Assembly (NCBI RefSeq): GCF_041088075.1
Contig: NZ_JBGCVY010000017.1
Location: 1-64,000 of the forward strand
Source: Mucilaginibacter_A sp041088075
GTDB taxonomy: Bacteria > Bacteroidota > Bacteroidia > Sphingobacteriales > Sphingobacteriaceae
Direction: 5' to 3'
DNA length: 64,000 bases
Shown: piece by piece, positions 16,586 through 25,416 of the stretch
Layout: the number at the start of each line of letters is the position of its first letter
Position numbering within the stretch: the stretch's first letter is position 1
Program-made: the position numbers and the translations under genes
Notes under the pieces: model-generated
What the model was told of the DNA's origin: nothing
Seen by the model: the letters and a program-made list of their open reading frames with translations, nothing else
Databases searched by the model: none

Positions 16586-17533
16586 ATGAAACTCTTCTCC
16601 TCCGTAAACGATGTTGCCGATATAAATGCACTGGTAAAAGAAGCATTGGATTTGAAAAAAAACCCTTTCGCTTTTCAGCATTTGGGAAAGAACAAAACGC
16701 TGGGTTTGGTTTTCCTGAACCCAAGTTTACGCACACGTATGAGCACGCAAAAAGCGGCCATGAATTTGGGCATGAACGTGATGGTTTTGAACATTGACAA
16801 AGAAGGCTGGGCGTTGGAATTGCGCGATAACGTGGTGATGGACGGCACAACGGTTGAACATATCCGCGAAGCAGCGGCCGTCATCGGGCAATATGTGGAT
16901 ATTTTGGGACTTCGCTCTTTCCCCAGTTTGCAAAACCGCGATGAAGATTACGGCGAAGTGATCTTTAACAAATTTGTGGAGTTGTGCGGCGTTCCGGTGG
17001 TGAGTTTGGAATCGGCAACGCGGCATCCGCTGCAAAGCCTGGCCGATTTAGTTACGATTGAAGAACTCAAAACCACGTCTCGGCCAAAAGTAGTTTTAAC
17101 CTGGGCGCCGCATGTAAAAGCGTTGCCGCAAGCCGTTCCAAATTCTTTTGCCGAATGGATGTGTAAGGCCGATGTTGATTTTACCATCGCTCATCCGGCC
17201 GGGTTGGAACTTTCTACCGAATTTACGCAAGGTGCAACCATCACCCACAACCAAACTGAAGCTTTGCAGGATGCAGATTTTATCTACGTCAAAAACTGGT
17301 CGGCTTTTGAGCCGTATGGGAAAGTGATCCCGGGAAACGAGGATTGGATGATGACGAATGCAAAACTCAAAAACACAAACAACGCTAAAGTGATGCACTG
17401 CTTGCCGGTTCGCCGCGATCTGGAACTGTCCGCAGAAATATTAGACGGGCCAAATTCTATCGTGATAAAAGAAGCAGGCAACCGCGAATGGGCGGCGCAG
17501 GCGGTTTTAAAACGGATGCTGGAAGCGATGTAA
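16586..17533 (+). CDS. argF': N-acyl-ornithine carbamoyltransferase, succinylornithine type
   Basis: Carbamoylates N-succinyl- or N-acetyl-ornithine in the Bacteroidota arginine pathway. The 315-residue protein has the carbamoyl phosphate motif PSLRTRMST (46-54; the usual STRT is replaced by LRTR), Trp75 in the 80s loop, the proline loop ALPQAVPNSFAEW (about 179-191) and HCLPVRRD (about 271-278). Position 90, which decides succinyl versus acetyl substrate in this family (Glu in the acetyl enzyme, Pro in Bacteroides), is Val here. Val is one of the residues reported to give succinylornithine preference when introduced. Its stop codon directly abuts the stop of the convergent antiporter gene. 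The dispersed motif lies at 16633-16646 within the coding sequence. Confidence 0.92.
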   Translation: MKLFSSVNDVADINALVKEALDLKKNPFAFQHLGKNKTLGLVFLNPSLRTRMSTQKAAMNLGMNVMVLNIDKEGWALELRDNVVMDGTTVEHIREAAAVIGQYVDILGLRSFPSLQNRDEDYGEVIFNKFVELCGVPVVSLESATRHPLQSLADLVTIEELKTTSRPKVVLTWAPHVKALPQAVPNSFAEWMCKADVDFTIAHPAGLELSTEFTQGATITHNQTEALQDADFIYVKNWSAFEPYGKVIPGNEDWMMTNAKLKNTNNAKVMHCLPVRRDLELSAEILDGPNSIVIKEAGNREWAAQAVLKRMLEAM

Positions 17534-18799
17534 TTACTCCAATTGGGGCGAATGTAAAGGCTGCTTTTTTACGAAAATATCTGTTACTTTATTTAAGGTG
17601 AGCCCTTGCACCACGACAGAAAAAATCACTATAAAATAACAGCCAGCTTCAATTACTTCTTTGTACCTGCTGTTTGGGATAGATAAAGCCAGCGCAATAG
17701 AAATACCACCGCGTACGCCAGCCCAGGTTAAAATCCCAACATTGTTATAATTTACATTTAATGTCCTCCGCAAAAAAACTACCGGAACTGAAATACTTAA
17801 CCCTCTTGCTATCAAAATAATTAAAACGGCGCCGATGCAAATAAGCCAATAATGGGTTAAAAAAGGCATCATCACGATCTGTAAACCAATCATCACGAAC
17901 AGGATGGTATTGAGTAGTTCATCAATAATCATCCAAAACTTCTCCAAAAAATCGTTCAACTTGCCGGAAGGATCTTTGCCAAAGCGCAAATTGCCAATTA
18001 AAAGCCCGGCCGATACCACGGCTAAAGGAATAGACAAATGCAGTTTGTTGGCGAGAACGGAAATCCCCATCACCAAAGCCAGCGAAACCATGACCAGCGT
18101 TTGAAAGTCGTCCACTTTACGCATCACCCGATAAGCAATAAAAGCCAAAAAAGTGCCCAACGCAATCCCGCCAAAAACTTCCTGTGCAAATAAAGCGGCA
18201 ATTTTGGAGGGGTGAACCTGATCGCCGGTTTGAGAGATATATTCTAAAACAGAAACAAAAAGGATCAGGCCGATGCCATCATTAAAAAGGGATTCGCCGG
18301 TGATGATCGTTTCTAAATGCTTTGGCATGTTTGATTTTTTTAAGACTGCCGAAACCGCAACCGGGTCTGTCGGCGAAATTAGCGCACCAAAAAGCAGGCA
18401 ATAAATAAAAGGGATTTCAACCTTGACCAAATTGGTAAGCCAGTTAAAAAGCACCCCGAAAATAAAGGTAGAAAGCACCACGCCAACCGTACTTAAAATA
18501 AACACTGCCCCGATCTGTTTTTTAAGCTCTCCCCAATTAAAACGAAGCGCGCTTGCAAAAAGCAGAAAGCCAAGCATGGTGTTTAACAGCGTTTGCGAAA
18601 AATCTATATGGTTGTTTAAACCGGTAAGGGTTTTAAACAACACCGGAAAAACTTCTCCGGTAAAAACAGCAATAACAGAAACCACAACAGCAATACTGAT
18701 GACACCGATTGCGCCGGGCAGTTTAAAAAACCTGGCGTTAATAAATGAAAAAACAGCGCTTACCACAACCAGTATGGTTGTAATTATAAATGTGTCCAT
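17534..18799 (-). CDS. Na+/H+ antiporter of the CPA1 (NhaP) family
   Basis: A 421-residue inner membrane cation/proton antiporter with about twelve membrane segments. The ion-binding region is GALISPTDPVAVSAVLK (about 140-156), followed by ITGESLFNDGIGLILF (about 167-182), both diagnostic of CPA1. It lacks the long cytoplasmic C-terminal domain of some relatives. The start is the ATG at 18797-18799; a TTG two codons upstream is possible. Its stop codon (17534-17536) touches the argF' stop with no space for a separate terminator. Confidence 0.92.
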   Translation of the reverse strand: MDTFIITTILVVVSAVFSFINARFFKLPGAIGVISIAVVVSVIAVFTGEVFPVLFKTLTGLNNHIDFSQTLLNTMLGFLLFASALRFNWGELKKQIGAVFILSTVGVVLSTFIFGVLFNWLTNLVKVEIPFIYCLLFGALISPTDPVAVSAVLKKSNMPKHLETIITGESLFNDGIGLILFVSVLEYISQTGDQVHPSKIAALFAQEVFGGIALGTFLAFIAYRVMRKVDDFQTLVMVSLALVMGISVLANKLHLSIPLAVVSAGLLIGNLRFGKDPSGKLNDFLEKFWMIIDELLNTILFVMIGLQIVMMPFLTHYWLICIGAVLIILIARGLSISVPVVFLRRTLNVNYNNVGILTWAGVRGGISIALALSIPNSRYKEVIEAGCYFIVIFSVVVQGLTLNKVTDIFVKKQPLHSPQLE

Positions 18800-18950
18800 A
18801 AACAAATATAATGAAAGAAGGCAAAGACGGATTGTTTATGGGCATTATAAATGGTTTTTTCAAAATTCTTTTTTATTACTCCAACTCAAACAATCGGGGC
18901 TTAAAATGCTTTTTTTATGGCAATAAATTTTAAACTTAAACCAGCATAAA

Positions 18951-19313
18951 ATGATAGATCCAAAAGATGCAGTTCTCCGCGACCTGGACGACCAGGGAAA
19001 CCCCGATGACAACAACCGGGTACATGACGATGTGGGTTTTTTGGGCGATGAAGAACAAGACACAGCAGGCGACAACGACACACCAACACCAGAAGGACAC
19101 CAAATACCAAAAGCCATGACGATAGAACAGGAAGGCGAAAAGCCTTGGGAAAACACCAGCGGAACCACTAATCTAACGGAAGAACAGTTGGAAAAAGTGC
19201 CTTCCCCATCCACCAACACACCGGAAGAAAATGCCGCTGCCGAACAACCTGAAACGGAAGGCGCCGGTTACCGCGAAGAGCCAGACCAGGCAAAAGTAGG
19301 CGGAGAAGAATAA
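18951..19313 (+). CDS. Acidic low-complexity protein of unknown function
   Basis: A 120-residue polypeptide dominated by Asp, Glu, Pro, Asn, Gln and Gly, with no cysteine, signal peptide or membrane segment. It starts MIDPKDAVLRDLDDQGNPDD and ends DQAKVGGEE. It is predicted to be disordered. The ATG is preceded by the A-rich leader AAACCAGCATAAA. Small acidic proteins of this kind are common in Sphingobacteriaceae, but I recognise no function. A terminator-like hairpin follows at 19497. Confidence 0.7.
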   Translation: MIDPKDAVLRDLDDQGNPDDNNRVHDDVGFLGDEEQDTAGDNDTPTPEGHQIPKAMTIEQEGEKPWENTSGTTNLTEEQLEKVPSPSTNTPEENAAAEQPETEGAGYREEPDQAKVGGEE

Positions 19314-19333
19314 GCCCGTTTTTTTGATTTAAC

Positions 19334-19486
19334 AGTTGTATAAACTTTTTTCTGGGTTGATGCTTCTTTTACCCTATAAAAATTGGTGAATATATTTAGC
19401 CTGAACAAACCAAAAACCAGGCATACCAATTTTTAGGTGGTAAAAGAAGCATTGCGTAAAGTACAAAAGAATAAGTTTGAACAAGT
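19334..19486. repeat. Full palindromic element, TTTAAAC-armed
   Basis: Arm GTATAAACTTTTTTCTGG, core TGATGCTTCTTTTACCCTAT with AAAATTGGTG, unpaired centre, ACCAATTTTTAGGTGG with TAAAAGAAGCAT, then AATAAGTTTGAACAAG. It closely resembles the copies at 31950 and 37171. Confidence 0.85.
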
Positions 19487-19496
19487 TTTTAGCTGA

Positions 19497-19535
19497 AAAC
19501 GCAATTGGCCGCAACCCGGCTTGTTGCGTTTTTTT
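19497..19535 (+). terminator. Terminator-like hairpin
   Basis: AAAACGCAA pairs with TTGCGTTTT around a 19-base loop and is followed by further T residues. It would end transcription from the acidic protein gene. It overlaps the -33 region proposed for the next gene. Confidence 0.55.
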
Positions 19536-19555
19536 ATTTCCGATTTGTATCTTTG
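19524..19555 (+). promoter_or_regulatory. Probable sigma-A promoter of the polyprenyl synthase gene
   Basis: A -33-like TTG at 19524-19526 and TATCTTTG at 19548-19555 (TAnnTTTG) are spaced by 21 bases, matching the Bacteroidota promoter pattern. The leader to the ATG would be about 70 bases. Confidence 0.55.
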
Positions 19556-19630
19556 AACACAAACCCGAACAGAATTTACCTTGCTATGCTGGTTTTACTT
19601 ATTACCAATATTAATTTATCAAACCGGTAA

Positions 19631-20602
19631 ATGCTTAGCATAGACGAGATTAAGAAACCGATAGCTGCCGAAATTGATGTTTTTGAAGATAAGTTCAAGG
19701 CATCAATGCACAGTTCGGTTCCGCTGCTCGACCGCATCACCCATTACATCGTAAAAAGAAAAGGCAAGCAAATACGGCCGATGTTTGTTTTTTTTAGTGC
19801 CGGTTTGTGCGGCGGGATCAATGAAGCTACGCATCGCGGCGCAGCTTTGGTGGAACTGCTACATACCGCAACTTTGGTGCATGATGATGTGGTGGACAAC
19901 TCCTATCAGCGGCGCGGTTTCTTCTCCATCAATGCGTTGTGGAAAAACAAAATTGCGGTTTTGGTTGGCGATTATTTGCTTTCAAAAGGCTTGCTGCTTT
20001 CGCTGGACAACAATGATTTTTCACTGTTAAAAATAGTATCCGAAGCGGTAAAACAAATGAGCGAAGGCGAACTGTTGCAGATTGAGAAAGTGCGGAAAAT
20101 GGATGTGGGCGAACCGATTTATTACGAAGTCATCCGGCAAAAAACTGCTTCTTTAATTGCTTCGTGTTGTGCCTGCGGTGCGGCTTCTGCCGGTGCAAAT
20201 GCAGAAACGGTTGAACGGATGCGGCTTTTTGGGGAGAAAATCGGCATAGCTTTCCAGATCAAAGACGATATGTTTGATTTTGGTTTGGATGATGTGGGCA
20301 AACCTTTGGGCATTGATATCAAGGAGAAAAAAATAACGTTGCCGTTAATTTATGCCTTAAACAAAGCATCCAAAATTGACCGCCGAAACATCATCAACCT
20401 CGTTAAAAACCACAACGAAGAACCCAAAAAAGTAGCTGAAATTATTGCTTTTGTAAAAGGTTCCGGCGGCCTGGCTTATGCTGCTACCCAAATGGCCAAA
20501 TACCAGGAAGAAGCTTTTTCAATTTTAAACACTTTCCCGCCAAGTGAATTTAGAACTGGTTTGGAACAGTTGGTGCGCTTTACTACAGAGCGCAAAAAAT
20601 AG
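19631..20602 (+). CDS. Trans-polyprenyl diphosphate synthase (octaprenyl type)
   Basis: Extends farnesyl diphosphate with isopentenyl diphosphate to make the menaquinone side chain. The 323-residue protein has the first Asp-rich motif in LVHDDVVDNSYQRRG (about 82-96, DDVVD) and the second in FQIKDDMFDFG (about 207-217, DDMFD), plus GKQIRPMFV near residue 50. It is the usual family length. Chain length cannot be read safely from the sequence. The TAG stop is followed directly by a core motif variant at 20604-20617. Confidence 0.92.
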   Translation: MLSIDEIKKPIAAEIDVFEDKFKASMHSSVPLLDRITHYIVKRKGKQIRPMFVFFSAGLCGGINEATHRGAALVELLHTATLVHDDVVDNSYQRRGFFSINALWKNKIAVLVGDYLLSKGLLLSLDNNDFSLLKIVSEAVKQMSEGELLQIEKVRKMDVGEPIYYEVIRQKTASLIASCCACGAASAGANAETVERMRLFGEKIGIAFQIKDDMFDFGLDDVGKPLGIDIKEKKITLPLIYALNKASKIDRRNIINLVKNHNEEPKKVAEIIAFVKGSGGLAYAATQMAKYQEEAFSILNTFPPSEFRTGLEQLVRFTTERKK

Positions 20603-20761
20603 GTGGTAAAAGAAGTATTGCTAATTACTTGCTTTTTTATTTTCAAAACCCTTACTTTTAAATAATGCTTCAAACACATCCTGTTGTTCAGCATTTATAA
20701 ACCTATTTTTTTTGCTGTCTTGATTTATTTTTTTCCTGGAATTTATCAATAAAACGAAGTT

Positions 20762-21187
20762 ATGTTAAAACTTATCGTCCTCCTCTTATTATTGTTTACG
20801 CTGAAAAGTAGCACATATGCCCAAGACGCAAAAACGGATTCGCTAAAAACCGCAACGATTGCTGTTACAGATGCAGACAAATATTTAAAAATCAATAAAA
20901 AGATTAGAAAGGCTTTTCGGCATAAAAACCTTAACAGTACGTCGGATTATTTTAAGCCTACTTTGCAAACTACCAGCAATCCAAAATTTCTTGCTGATTC
21001 TAATTATGTAAAAGTTTATCGGCATACCGCTTTTGAAAGTACTGTTTACCAGATTCCGCTTAATAGAACTAAGGTTGTTATAGTAGTTGTGGTGGTTGCA
21101 GGTGTTGTAGTAACAGTAATAGTTATTGCAAAAATAGCAGAAAAAATAGGGAACGGTTTAGCTAATTTTCTTGGTGGTGTTAAATAA
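20762..21187 (+). CDS. Exported or membrane-anchored protein of unknown function
   Basis: A 141-residue protein with a signal peptide (residues 1-20, MLKLIVLLLLLFTLKSSTYAQ), a short polar middle, and a near-C-terminal Val-rich hydrophobic segment (about 107-127, VVIVVVVVAGVVVTVIVIAK). It would be a secreted protein anchored by its C-terminal helix. No family was recognised. It is convergent with the GH3-like gene, whose stop lies two bases away. The 159 bp upstream hold only a core motif variant. Confidence 0.65.
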   Translation: MLKLIVLLLLLFTLKSSTYAQDAKTDSLKTATIAVTDADKYLKINKKIRKAFRHKNLNSTSDYFKPTLQTTSNPKFLADSNYVKVYRHTAFESTVYQIPLNRTKVVIVVVVVAGVVVTVIVIAKIAEKIGNGLANFLGGVK

Positions 21188-21189
21188 CA

Positions 21190-22713
21190 TTACACCATCA
21201 CCCCTTTCATCAGCATCAAAATAGAATCTACATATTCCCTATTGTTGGCCAAACGAGGCACTTTATGCTGGCCGCCCAATTTGCCTTTTTGTTTGAGCCA
21301 TTTATAAAAAGTACCATCGGCAGCTAAATGAACGGTTGGCCGTTTTAAAGCCATGTCCCTAAAACGTTTGGCATCGTAATCTGAGTTTATTTTGCGCAGG
21401 GTTTCGTCCAGCAAATCCACAAAACGTTCAAACTCAACCGGTTTTTTCTCAAATTCGATGATCCATTCGTGTCCGCCGGCTTTGCTGCCGTCAAAATAAA
21501 GCGGCGCTGCGGTGTATTCGCGGATGATGGCACCGGTTTGCGTACATGCTTCTTTTAAGGCCCTTTCGCTGTTGTCAATAATCACTTCTTCGCCAAAAGC
21601 ATTGATAAAATGTTTGGTGCGGCCGGTAATGCGGATGCGAAAAGGCGAAAGCGACGTAAACTGAACCGTATCGCCGATCATGTACCGCCACAAACCGGAA
21701 TTGGTCGAAATGATCAACGCATAATTTTTCCCAATTTCCACTTCGTGCAGCAGCAGCGTTTTCGGGTCGTCATCAAACAAATTTTCAATTGGCAGGAATT
21801 CGTAAAAAACGCCGTAATCCAGCATCAGCAGCATTTCTTCCGAATCCGATTCATCCTGAATCCCAAAAAACCCTTCCGAAGCATTGTATGTTTCCATGTA
21901 ATACATCGCATCACTTGGAGCTAATTTTTTAAAATGATCACGGTAAGGCGTAAAAGAAACGGCACCATGGACGTACAATTCCAAGTTTGGCCAAATCTCC
22001 AACAGGTTATCTTTTCCCGTCAATTCCAGCAAACGTTTAGCCAACACAATATTCCAGGTTGGCACACCGCTAATGGCCGTAACATTAACTAATTTAGTAA
22101 TGTTGGCAATCTTTTCGATCTTCTCTTCGTAATCCTCAATCAGTGTAATGGCCAGTTCAGGCGTTCGGTAAAACTCGGCCCAAAGCGGCAAATTTTTCAA
22201 TAAAACAGCAGAAAGATCGCCATAATAAGAGTCGGTGTTGAGTTGATTGATTTGATGGCTTCCGCCTAAAACCAGCGTTTTACCGGTGAATAATTTGGCT
22301 TCCGGGCGGTTGTTGCAATATAGCGTGATCATGTCTTTGCCACCTTTAAAATGGCATTCTTCCATCGCTTCTTCGCTTACGGGGATGAATTTGCTGCGGT
22401 CGCTCGTGGTGCCGGACGATTTGGCAAACCATTTTATTTCCGAAGGCCAAAGCACGTTTTGCTCGCCTTTCATCATCCTTTCGATGTAAGGTTTTAACGT
22501 ATCGTAAGTTTGGATTGGAAAACGCTGCCGAAAATCATCCGCATTTTCGATATTTTTATAGCCGTACTTTTTGCCCCATTCGGTGTTTTCGGCACTGGTG
22601 ATCAGGTTTTCAAACCATTCTTCCTGCACCTCATTTGGATATTTGATAAAAAGCTCGATCTGGTGCATCCGCTTTTTCATGATCCAGGTAACCAACGAAT
22701 TGATAAAAGTCAT
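21190..22713 (-). CDS. GH3-family acyl-adenylate/amide synthetase-like protein
   Basis: A 507-residue protein of the GH3 family, known in plants as auxin and jasmonate amino-acid conjugating enzymes. Recognisable blocks are FAKSSGTTSDRSKFIPVS (about 107-124), the ATP loop region; MYYMETYNASEGFFGIQ (about 267-283); and WRYMIGDTVQF (about 338-348). Bacterial members occur widely in Bacteroidota beside lptB and recJ, as here, but their substrate is unknown. A full palindromic repeat element lies between it and lptB. Confidence 0.88.
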   Translation of the reverse strand: MTFINSLVTWIMKKRMHQIELFIKYPNEVQEEWFENLITSAENTEWGKKYGYKNIENADDFRQRFPIQTYDTLKPYIERMMKGEQNVLWPSEIKWFAKSSGTTSDRSKFIPVSEEAMEECHFKGGKDMITLYCNNRPEAKLFTGKTLVLGGSHQINQLNTDSYYGDLSAVLLKNLPLWAEFYRTPELAITLIEDYEEKIEKIANITKLVNVTAISGVPTWNIVLAKRLLELTGKDNLLEIWPNLELYVHGAVSFTPYRDHFKKLAPSDAMYYMETYNASEGFFGIQDESDSEEMLLMLDYGVFYEFLPIENLFDDDPKTLLLHEVEIGKNYALIISTNSGLWRYMIGDTVQFTSLSPFRIRITGRTKHFINAFGEEVIIDNSERALKEACTQTGAIIREYTAAPLYFDGSKAGGHEWIIEFEKKPVEFERFVDLLDETLRKINSDYDAKRFRDMALKRPTVHLAADGTFYKWLKQKGKLGGQHKVPRLANNREYVDSILMLMKGVMV

Positions 22714-22715
22714 AA

Positions 22716-22875
22716 AGCCTGTTTAAAATTTGTTCAATCTGTTTTGTATGCTTCTTTTATCGGCCTAAAAATGGTAAACATGCGGTTTTTGATTTGGTTA
22801 AATTGATGCAAACTCCAATTTTTATAGGGTAAAAGAAGCATTAAGGTTTTTTCCCGAATAAATTTAAACAGGCTC
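22716..22875. repeat. Full palindromic element between lptB and the GH3 gene
   Basis: Arm AGCCTGTTTAAAATTTG (22716) is mirrored by AATTTAAACAGGCT ending near 22875. Inside, TATGCTTCTTTTATCGGC at 22749 faces AGGGTAAAAGAAGCAT ending at 22842. The arms are almost flush with the GH3 start codon and the lptB stop. Confidence 0.85.
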
Positions 22876-22882
22876 ATGTAAT

Positions 22883-23620
22883 TTAAGCGAAAGTTTTTCT
22901 TTTTAAAACGAAGTTGGAACCCAAGTATAATTTACGCACAATCGGGTCTTCGGCCAGCACTTCCGGTTCGCCGTAACGCAAAATCTTGCCTTCAAAAAGC
23001 AGGTAAGCGCGATCGGTGATGGATAGAGTTTCCTGCACATTATGGTCGGTAATCAAAATCCCAATGTTGCGCGTTCTTAATTTGGCCACCATATATTGGA
23101 TTTCTTCTACCGCAATCGGGTCAACGCCGGCAAAAGGTTCGTCGAGCAGGATAAACTTGGGTTCGGCAGCCAGAGCGCGTGCAATTTCAGTCCGGCGGCG
23201 TTCTCCTCCCGAAAGCAAATCGCCGCGGTTTTTGCGCACTTTTTGCAAACTAAATTCTTCGATCAGTTCTTCCAGCTTGTCTTTTTGTTCAGCCTGGTTC
23301 ATTTTGCCCATTTCCAAAACCGCTTTGATATTGTCTTCTACCGAAAGTTTTCGAAAAACTGAAGCTTCCTGCGCCAAATAACCAATCCCTTTTTGTGCCC
23401 GGCGGTACATCGGCGCATCGGTGATGTCTTCGTCTTCCAGAAAAATTTTTCCTTCATTTGGTTTGATTAAACCCACAATCATGTAAAAAGAAGTGGTTTT
23501 TCCGGCACCGTTCGGCCCCAGCAAACCTACAATTTCGCCTTGCCGCACGTTAAAAGTAACATCGTTAACAACGGTGCGCTGCTTGTATTTTTTGATTAAA
23601 TTTTCTGCTCTTAAAATCAT
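22883..23620 (-). CDS. lptB: LPS export ABC transporter ATP-binding protein
   Basis: Cytoplasmic ATPase that powers LPS transport with the LptF/LptG permeases. The 245-residue protein has Walker A GPNGAGKTTS (about 35-44), Q-loop, signature LSGGERRRTEIARAL (about 136-150), Walker B KFILLDEPFAGVDP (about 155-168) and the H-loop ITDHNV (about 191-196). The segment YLAQEASVFRKLSVEDN is typical of LptB. It starts three bases after recJ ends, so the two genes form an operon. Confidence 0.94.
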   Translation of the reverse strand: MILRAENLIKKYKQRTVVNDVTFNVRQGEIVGLLGPNGAGKTTSFYMIVGLIKPNEGKIFLEDEDITDAPMYRRAQKGIGYLAQEASVFRKLSVEDNIKAVLEMGKMNQAEQKDKLEELIEEFSLQKVRKNRGDLLSGGERRRTEIARALAAEPKFILLDEPFAGVDPIAVEEIQYMVAKLRTRNIGILITDHNVQETLSITDRAYLLFEGKILRYGEPEVLAEDPIVRKLYLGSNFVLKRKTFA

Positions 23621-23623
23621 AGT

Positions 23624-25339
23624 TCATTCTGATGCTGCACCTTCAATCCGAATCCCTTTCAAATTTAATTGCAGGGTTTTCTGTTCGCGCCAAACGTTTT
23701 CTTCGATGGTATAACAAATATCAAACGGCATACTGTTTTTAATGGCATAAATATAGTCGCCCATGCCAAAACCGATACAATTGAAAATTGGCGTTCCTTC
23801 CTGCATTACGCAAAGTTTAAGGTGTTTTTCGCCCACCAGGTTTATATTGCCGCTAACATACACATTTTTGGTGATGAAAACAGGTGCCATATTTTCCGGG
23901 CCAAAAGGTGCAAACTGCTTTAAAATCCGTACAAAACGCGGCGTAATTTGGTTTAAATTGATTTCCGTATCAATCCTGATCCGCTGTACCAACTGTTCTT
24001 CTGTAATTACCGAAGCCACAATTTCTTCAAAACGTTCGCTAAACGCCGTTACATTTTCGGGCAATAAAGTTAAACCGGCCGCATATTTATGGCCGCCAAA
24101 CTGCAAAAGCAAATCGCTGCAGCCACACAACGCTTCGTACAAATCAAACCCATAAACAGAACGTGCAGAACCGGTAACGTGGCCGTTGCTTTTGGTAAGC
24201 ACAACCGTTGGCCGGTAATATTTTTCGGTCAGGCGCGAAGCCACAATCCCAATAACGCCTTTGTGCCAGTTTTCCTGAAAAACGACGGTAGAACGGCGGT
24301 TAATGAGCAGCGGGTTTTGGTCAATCATGTTCAAAGCCTGGCCTGTAATGCTCAAATCATGCTCTTTTCGTTCGTTATTTTTTAGGTTGATGGATTCGCC
24401 GAAATCAAAAGCTGAAACCGAACAATCCGCAATCAATAAATTAACGGCATGTTTAGCATCGTCAATCCTTCCGGCGGCATTAATACGCGGGCCGATGGTA
24501 AAAACCAGATCAGAAACGGTATAATTTTCGGCTTTTCCGGCAACGTTCATCAACGCTTTTAAGCCGATGGAAGGATTGGTGTTGATTTTTTCGAGGCCAA
24601 AAGCAGTAAGCGTGCGGTTTTCACCATTGATATGGACGAGATCGCAAGCAATGCTTACGGCAACCAAATCCAGGTAACAAGTTACTTCTTCAAACGGAAT
24701 ATCGTTTTTCTCCGCATAAGCCTGGATCAATTTAAAACCAAGGCCGCAACCGGAAAGCTCTTTGTAAGGATAATCGCAATCGCTTCTTTTTGGATCCAGA
24801 ACGGCAATGGCCTGCGGCAGTTTTTCGCCCGGCAAATGGTGGTCGCAAATAATAAAGTCAATGCTTCTTTTATCGGCATAAATTACTTTTTCTACTGATT
24901 TGATGCCGCAATCCAAAGCAATAATCAAACTGAAATTGTTCTCGGCAGCAAAATCAATTCCGGCGGTAGAAATGCCGTAACCTTCGGTATATCGGTTTGG
25001 AATGTAAAAGGAAATATTTTCGTAACGCTTCTTAAAAAACTGATACACAACAGAAACGGCCGTAGTTCCGTCCACATCGTAATCGCCATAAACCAATATT
25101 TTTTCGTTGTTGCTGATGGCTTGCTCAATCCGAAGCACGGCTTTTTCCATGTCCTGCATCAAAAACGGATCGTGCAGATGGCCTAAATCCGGCCGGAAAA
25201 AATATTTGGCTTCCTCAAAAGTGGTTATGCCGCGCTGCACCAGCAAATTGCTCAGCACTTCGTCAATTTGCAAAGCTTCCGCCAAAGCCAAAACCTGTCC
25301 GCGGTTTCCTTGCTCCTCCAAAACCCATCGCTTTTGCAT
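23624..25339 (-). CDS. recJ: Single-stranded-DNA-specific exonuclease RecJ
   Basis: 5'-3' single-strand exonuclease for recombination and mismatch repair. The 571-residue protein has the DHH phosphoesterase motifs: LVYGDYDVDGTTAVS (about 80-94, DYDVDG), IALDCGIKS, IICDHHLPGE (about 155-164), then the DHHA1 domain with GHVTGSARS and FGGHKYAAGLTL (about 396-407), and a C-terminal OB-like domain. Length is normal. A copy of the dispersed motif lies in the coding region at 24863-24877. It is followed by lptB with a 3 bp gap. Confidence 0.94.
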   Translation of the reverse strand: MQKRWVLEEQGNRGQVLALAEALQIDEVLSNLLVQRGITTFEEAKYFFRPDLGHLHDPFLMQDMEKAVLRIEQAISNNEKILVYGDYDVDGTTAVSVVYQFFKKRYENISFYIPNRYTEGYGISTAGIDFAAENNFSLIIALDCGIKSVEKVIYADKRSIDFIICDHHLPGEKLPQAIAVLDPKRSDCDYPYKELSGCGLGFKLIQAYAEKNDIPFEEVTCYLDLVAVSIACDLVHINGENRTLTAFGLEKINTNPSIGLKALMNVAGKAENYTVSDLVFTIGPRINAAGRIDDAKHAVNLLIADCSVSAFDFGESINLKNNERKEHDLSITGQALNMIDQNPLLINRRSTVVFQENWHKGVIGIVASRLTEKYYRPTVVLTKSNGHVTGSARSVYGFDLYEALCGCSDLLLQFGGHKYAAGLTLLPENVTAFSERFEEIVASVITEEQLVQRIRIDTEINLNQITPRFVRILKQFAPFGPENMAPVFITKNVYVSGNINLVGEKHLKLCVMQEGTPIFNCIGFGMGDYIYAIKNSMPFDICYTIEENVWREQKTLQLNLKGIRIEGAASE

Positions 25340-25416
25340 ATCTTTAAAAAAGTTTAAACAGTAAAGATAGTTATTGGCTTATCATTAAATAAGTTTAAAC
25401 TCATTTTAGCATTGCT

